From assembly GCA_029204225.1 (NCBI GenBank), contig CM055107.1, positions 23,765,391 through 23,829,390 of the forward strand: 64,000 bases of DNA, read 5' to 3'. Source of the DNA: Diphasiastrum complanatum. Lineage: Eukaryota > Streptophyta > Lycopodiopsida > Lycopodiales > Lycopodiaceae. The notes under the pieces were generated by a model that was not told the DNA's origin, did no database searches, and worked only from the letters and a program-made list of their open reading frames with translations. Position 1 is the stretch's first letter. Every line of letters starts with the position of its first letter. Positions 58,496 to 64,000 of the stretch are shown piece by piece. A program made the translations under genes and the position numbers.

Positions 58496-59080
58496 TGTCA
58501 CGTCCACGTCCTGAACATAGGATTCAGTATAATCCTAGGCCAAACACACTAATTGGAGTTATTACAAGGTTTGGGACCGTATATGCATGTGTAGAGTATC
58601 AATAGCAGTCTATGTATAGTGAATCCATGTATAGGAACTCCATGCATAGTGAATCTATATATAGGGGAGTTAGGACTTTGCATTACCACATGCACAAGGG
58701 ATTCTAGGGTCCATATAAGGAGGCCAAACTCGCCCTATTCCACCATCATTTGGTCGATTCATTGCCAAGATCTCTCTCTACTCTCATGCTTCATGTTCCT
58801 TGGCTTGGGGGTGAATTTTCTAGAGATTGTTTAGTTGATTCTACTTGGTTGGGAGCCTTTCTCCAACAACTCTCTACTGTTTTGTCTTGTAAGCAGGATC
58901 TTGAGGAGGCAACTCTTACACTGAGATTTATCCAATGAGGTGTCACAATGCACTACTAGTGGTGCATGGCCCTTGGAGGGTATACCCATACGGCTCTCAC
59001 TAGTGTAAGCTTGATCTTGGTGTTGGTAGTTACATGTTGCTAGTGTGATTCCTCTCTTCTATTGAGTGTGATTAATCCAT
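58496..59080 (+). mobile_element. Candidate LTR
   Basis: TGTCACGTCCACG starts right after the purine tract AAGGGGAGAAGAA, the usual PPT/LTR layout. Inside are ATATATAGGGGAG and CCATATAAGG, TATA-like, around 58655-58718. CATGTATAG/CATGCATAGTGAATC is locally repeated (~58615-58660). No partner LTR in the window; right end unknown. Confidence 0.35.
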
Positions 59081-59416
59081 AGCTTGGGGGCTAGATTTGA
59101 TATTCGATTTAGGTCAGATGGGGTTGGTTTATCTACCATATGATTCTCTATTGTTTCCTTGCTACAGTTTCCTAGTGTTTGATCCTTGGGTGAGGACCTG
59201 AAAATATTGGTTTCTAGAATTGAGATTGTCAAGAGAACTACAATGCATATATTGAATAATGAGAGATTTTTTTTATCGATAGTATATTTGCACAACTACA
59301 GATTAAAGAAGTCTAGATACAATCTAGAATCAACATCATGATGAATGAAGTTAATAAGCTATTAAAAGGAATAAAATTACATTAACACAAAGAGGGAGCT
59401 TTCAAACTCCAAGGAT

Positions 59417-59645
59417 GTACATGGTGTGGAAGAGCAAGAGAACTCCTTTTGAAAGAGCTAAATCCATGAGGGTGAATGAAAAACTTCCTAAGTCATTTTG
59501 GGGTGAAGCTTTGATGTGTGCTATCTTTGTTTGCAATAGGTACTCAAATGAAAACTTGGACGGTAAGAGTTCATTTGAAGTTCATTTTGGTAAGAAGCCA
59601 AGGATGGAGCATTTGAAGATCTTTGGTAAATTTTTGTATCAATAA
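59417..59645 (+). mobile_element. Ty1/copia integrase C-terminal fragment
   Basis: VWKSKRTPFERAKSMRVNEK, LPKSFWGEALMCAIFVCNRY and SSFEVHFGKKPRMEHLKIFG are the copia integrase end. It stops at 59645; degraded sequence follows. No neighbouring copia domain, so an isolated relic. Confidence 0.8.
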
Positions 59646-60539
59646 AAAATAAAGAGATGCACCTTTGAAAACTCTTGAGGATGTTTTTATGATTGTGAGA
59701 TTATATTCTTAGAAAAATAATTGGAATGTTGAAAGTTGTCAAACAGTAAGGGTGACAATTTGATATAAATACCACCACTAGAGTTGTAGCAAATTGAGAT
59801 GATTTCAAGTGGTTTTAAGAAAAACTTATGCATTTAATCACAATATAAAGACTTCTATGGATGTTTTTTTAACTATATAACAAGATAATGTAAACTTTGT
59901 CATTCACAAAATTGATTTTTGAAAATAAGCATTCTATGACATAGAATCAAATAGTCAAGATTGAAAGTCATTTTAACTAGGATATGTTGTATTGAAAATA
60001 AATTTATAAGATGGGATAGCTTTTTCAATTCTTTTATTTCATTTTTTTCTTGTTGATGTTTGTGTTTGTGTTTCCATATGCCTGTAGGTAATTCAACTGC
60101 TAATATAAGTTTGGGAACAAACATTATAAGCACAAAAATTGACCTCACCACTATGCTAATTCAATTACAAAAAAAATGTTGTTGTATAAACCTAATTTAT
60201 AATGTTAAGATACAAGATGACTTGAAAGAAACTAGTAAAATCTTAATCTATACATGACATGGACCATAGTGTGTATACCTCACCTATTTCAACTGTGCAA
60301 AAAAAAAACTTATTGAATTTATAGCATGCATTGATACACAGAAGCTAAATTATCAAATAATAATAAATCATTATTGTTATGCTTCACAAAGGTAGGTGAC
60401 ATTCAATGAAGTATGAGATATATAGCAGGCTAGATGGGCTCAACGGATATAACCAAATATAAATTTGAAAAAGCATAAGAAAAATTAGTCTTTGACCAAA
60501 GAAATGGAAGTGCAACATCAATTCAAAAAGTGTTGAAAA
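59646..60539. other. No gene seen
   Basis: AT-rich, probably degraded retroelement sequence. A short frame at 60060-60257 has no recognisable similarity. Confidence 0.5.
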
Positions 60540-61150
60540 AAATTCCATCCATGAATATGTAGATTTTTTTGTGAGAATGATTAACTATGACTTTCAAACG
60601 TTTAGTACTAAAGAAAAACATTTGAAATATCTACAGATTAAATTGAAAAGTGTTAGAAATTTAAAATCAATGATAAATTAGGAGCAAGGGATTATATTAC
60701 TAGGAGAAACTATCATACCATAGTCTTTGTATGTTTATTTCAAAATGATAAAACTTTCCAAAATGTTAATGAAGAATGATAGATAGATATAATTGTAGGT
60801 ATATTCAGTACAATAGTCCAATTATCATTATCCTTTATGAAGCCAGTGGAAACAAAATTTATCTACAAATTTACCAAAAAAAGACAACAAGCCTTTAAAT
60901 ATCTGGTTGATATGTCAGTTGATGCACTAGTCATATAACCCCCTAATTTTGGATCTAGCTTTTCACATGCATGTGGAAGCATCTCAATATGAGATAGGAT
61001 GCATGTTAGCACAATTTAATAATTGAACAGATATATTAAACCAGTATATTATGCTAGTAAAATTCTCATCGGAGGGGAGGAATCAAAACAACAATCATAA
61101 AAATTGAAGCTTCGACATCAATCTACGCATTTTGGAAGTATTGTTGATGT
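60540..61150 (+). mobile_element. Highly decayed Ty3/gypsy RT-RNase H relic
   Basis: Plus strand pieces in several frames: EKHLKYLQIKLKSVRNL (RT), KFTKKRQQAFKYLVDMSVDA (RNase H entry, Q.AF..L), HMHVEASQYEIGCMLAQFNN (like HVDAS..IG..L.Q), and PVYYASKILIGGEESKQQS (like P+.YAS+.L...E..Y). Stops and frameshifts are frequent. Call rests on the order and spacing of these motifs. Confidence 0.55.
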
Positions 61151-62454
61151 TTATTGAAATGTCTGTTCTATTCTAATATATGAGATCCCATATTTTTCAA
61201 ATTTTTAACCGTTTCTAAGTTTGTAAATAAATTTTTAATGTATTAAGATATTTAAGTGCGACGAAGACCTATTTCTTTTGAGAAGGCTAAACACTTCGTT
61301 AGGCCAATTTTAAATGAATTTAGACTTTTTATGCAGAATGACACTCAACAACTTTTTTAATGTCATGTCACACGTTACTAGTTGTAACACTTCATAAATT
61401 ACATGTGTCTCATTCTTATTTGCTTACTTAGTAGACACAACATTAGAACAAGATGCAACAATTTGAAGAGGCACTTCATGTTTTGTCGAATAGAAACTAT
61501 ATGTACTATACAATATTCAATCAAAAAATATCATTTTGTCTATCATTTGTTGCTCTTTTGTTGATAGTACAATTATACTTGTGAGTATTTGTCTTTTGCA
61601 ATAAAATAAATTAAGAGATGATATGTTCTTGTCGATCATTTTTTGTAGTAAAAAAAAACTTACACAAGAGATGATATGTTCTTTTCTTCATCTTTACTAA
61701 TTCAGCACAATAAAGAAGAACACTAGCATACAACAATAGTTTTTCTCATTACACACTTACCAAGTCAAACAAGATATTATAATATGATTTCTATGTTATA
61801 ATTCCTTGAAAATTGTGAACATCAAAGCAATATTCATAACAAAATCACTAAAACTAATGTTTAATTAGTATATTTCTACTCTTCAGCATTAATTTTTATA
61901 GTTTTGAATTGAAATTCACTTGGTTGATATTCTCATATCTACAAGTTCTTGTACAGTCATCATGTTGTACACTTTCTACACCTCCCTCCTTTAGGATTTT
62001 AGAGGTTCGAAAAGGGATTAGATGGATCTACCACTGGGCGAGTATTGGTTGTGGTACATGTATCGATCGGAGAGGGTAAATTATGAAATGGGAGTGTAGA
62101 TCAAGACTTACTAAGGTTTTCAAGCTTAGTGTTGGATCTAAATGTGGAATAAAGCCTAGATTGGGATGTTATTCACTATTCTTGTTTCTCTTTTTGTCCT
62201 TTTTGGTTGTTTTGGTTGCTTCTTCTTCTCTTTTTCTTTTCTTGTTTATCTAGGCATCTTGGCTCTAGATCTTCTCCTCAAGAGGTTGATCTTCTCAAGA
62301 GAGGTGAACAATATTTCGAAATGTGTACTTTTTACACGTGTGAGGACTTCTCAAACAATGTGAATGATCTCCTAAGATGTGTGTGTATAAGAAAAACTCT
62401 CTCAAGATCCTGCTTACAAGACAAACACAATAGAATACACAAGGACAAGCTACC
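61151..62454. other. No gene; possible LTR remnant at its end
   Basis: 62330-62350 has TACACGTGTGAGGACTTCTC, like the copia LTR module, and the copia RT starts abruptly at ~62455. The rest is AT-rich without features. Confidence 0.4.
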
Positions 62455-63504
62455 ATGAAATCATTAGGATTCAAGCCTCTCTTGGCTGACTCTAATGTGT
62501 ATGTCAGAATTACAGATGGGCAGATCATCATAGTGGCTGTATATGTGGACGACACTCTAATACTTTGCAGGAGTGAGCAGCTAATTGTCGAGGTGAAGAC
62601 AGACATCTCGAAACATTTCGAGATAGTGGATCTGGGAGAATCCAGGTGTTACCTAGGCTTACAAATTGAAAGGGACTATGAGGGAGGTAAGTTATACCTT
62701 CACCAGTCCAGATACACCTAGAAGATCCTAGAGGACTTTGGGATGCTGAACTGCAAAGGAGCGAACACTCCAATGCTCGCAGGGACGGTGCTAACGAATG
62801 ATGACTGTCTAAGGACTGAGATAGAGAGAGAACAGATGCAGCTCACACCTTACAAGAAGCTGATAGGATCACTGATGTACCTTGCAGACAACACACGTCC
62901 TGATATTGCTTATGTAGTGTCCAAGATGAGCCAATTCTGCACGAATCCAGGCTCGACACATTGGAAGATTGCAAAACAAATTTTGCAATATCTTCAATTA
63001 ACGAGGGTTTATGGCTTGTGTTATTGTCGTGGTGCAGGTCTCAAGATACTTTCCTATAGTGATGCTAGCTGGGCATCTCTCAAGGATGATTGTAAAAGCA
63101 TCTCAAGAGGATGCACCATCACATCAAAAGCAGTAGTTCTTTGGGCTAGCAAGAAGCAGACCATTGTAGCCCAGTCATCCTACGAAGCAGAGTACATAGC
63201 AGTAGCGAAGATGGCCAACAAAATAATTTGGCTAAGGTAGTTCCTGGATGAATTGGGCGAAACAAGGAATGAGCCACTGGTCTTGCAGATGGACAACACC
63301 TCTACAATACACCTAATGAAAGATCCCATGTTCCATTCCAGAACGAAGCACATTGCAATCAAGTATCACCTAATCAAAGATCTAATTGAAAAAAATATGA
63401 TGCAGACCACCTTCATAAGAACGAAAGATATGGTTGCTGACATCTTCACTAAAGCTCTGGACAAAGACTCTTTGAGAGGCAAAGGAGCAGTCTCGGGATC
63501 ATAA
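62455..63504 (+). mobile_element. Ty1/copia RT active site and RNase H, near-intact
   Basis: Starts MKSLGFKPLLADSNVYVRIT, then IIIVAVYVDDTLILCRSEQL with the catalytic Y-V-D-D, FEIVDLGESRCYLGLQIERD and LYLHQSRYT. After a TAG at 62719 it continues KILEDFGMLNCKGANTPM, PYKKLIGSLMYLADNTRPDI, LKILSYSDASWASLKDDCKS (RNase H Asp), SYEAEYIAVAKMANKIIWLR, TAG at 63238, LQMDNTSTIHLMKDPMFHSR, RTKHIAIKYHLIKDLIEKNM and MVADIFTKALDKDS. Two stops only, so a young relic. No gag, protease or integrase upstream. Confidence 0.92.
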
Positions 63505-63830
63505 AGCTATCATGCTTTGAGAGGGAGCTGAAGAAACAAAATGTTTCTGATTACAAAGCCTTGCTAGCTTTCAACCGTCAACCTGACAAAGATGTTCGCG
63601 AACTCGAATATCTGGAGACACATGACATGAAGAGTTTTGCGAACATGAAAGTCAAAGGGAACGAAGACGAATGGTTTGCGAACACGAAAGTCAAATGAGA
63701 CGATCACAAACAGTTTGCGAACACAAAAGATCCACGAACGAGATTCCTTTGCGATCTAGTACGAGAAAAAGGCAGATGAGGTAAACGAAACCAACGATGG
63801 AAACAAAATCCATTTTGTCCTCATGTTCAA
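63505..63830 (+). mobile_element. 3' region of the same copia element
   Basis: GCTTTGAGAGGGAG near 63513-63526 is a PPT candidate. The following sequence repeats TTTGCGAACA(C/T)(G/A)AAAG near 63637, 63676 and 63714, recalling GCGAACAAAATA in relics E and F. It is probably LTR, cut at ~63830 by a gypsy fragment. Confidence 0.5.
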
Positions 63831-64000
63831 AAGACGATTTCATAGATAAATCCTGCATCTAACAAGTGTTGTAATTCTTCAATTATTATGGCCTTGTATA
63901 TCATGGGATTGCATCGGTAAAGATGACTAGCGGTTGGCTTCGTACCCTCGCACCCGGTTTAACAGGAATACGATGCATAACTACTTGGGGTGAGACTCCT
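63831..64000 (-). mobile_element. Ty3/gypsy RT N-terminal fragment, cut by the window end
   Basis: Minus strand from the window end: GVSPQVVMHRIPVKPGARVR, then after a frameshift IYKAIIIEELQHLLDAGFIY. This is the gypsy RT start (HRI.LKP.AKPV, and EE+..LLDAGFIY). It is the part missing from the RT at 14129-14612, but in another copy. Confidence 0.75.

Noticed and set aside
58496-59080. Confident LTR call
   Set aside because: Only the PPT-like tract and TG start support it; no partner LTR or coding region of the same element is in the window, so kept as a low-confidence candidate.

Overview
The window looks like nuclear DNA of a land plant with a large, repeat-rich genome. The reasons are nested Ty1/copia and Ty3/gypsy LTR retrotransposons, GT-AG introns, teloboxes, G-boxes and one plant-type F-box/kelch gene. 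A fern, lycophyte or gymnosperm would fit, but the sequence cannot settle this. Nothing suggests a prokaryote or an organelle.

Layout. 1-554 is part of a copia LTR. 1.9-3.65 kb holds a decayed DNA-transposon-like gene between clusters of GCGTGGAT motifs. 3.66-5.28 kb is a copia integrase/RT relic broken by two LTR insertions. 5.28-9.19 kb is non-autonomous copia element A, fused at 9.19 kb to a gypsy gag. 9.2-14.6 kb is a gypsy unit (gag, leader, PBS, shared LTR, post-pol ORF, INT, RNase H, RT). 14.6-19.7 kb has no recognisable gene. 19.7-25.5 kb holds a copia relic, a 121-bp GA repeat, copia element B and a gypsy integrase relic. 27.6-28.8 kb is the only intact gene I can see, an F-box/kelch protein of 380 aa.

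32.6-45.6 kb is the most unusual part. It holds a coiled-coil gene relic, a spliced relic of unknown family (P) and a minus-strand spliced relic (G1). Divergent from G1 is a gene whose 5' end encodes a histone H3-like tail. This gene is cut by about 5.2 kb of inserted LTR DNA (a head-to-head LTR palindrome plus copia element C). It resumes at 42,928 with an ungapped H3 histone fold and a long downstream coding extension. A minus-strand spliced relic (G2) converges on it. The G1/H3 intergenic region has a TATA box on each side, seven CACGTG G-boxes and five imperfect stem-loop units.

45.8-54.5 kb holds copia relics E (+) and F (-) and the LTR-bounded element D (-). Two tRNA-derived mini-SINEs with perfect target duplications lie at 54.8-55.1 kb. 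The rest is AT-rich with copia and gypsy relics, and a gypsy RT start on the minus strand at the window end.

Two themes stand out. First, an H3-variant locus was destroyed by transposon insertion, and its promoter structure is still legible. Second, four copia families (A-D) kept gag, zinc knuckle and protease but broke off at the same point before the integrase zinc domain, and carry unfamiliar tail ORFs instead of a normal INT-RT-RNase H. All calls are by eye; element ends not marked by TG/CA or a splice site are approximate.
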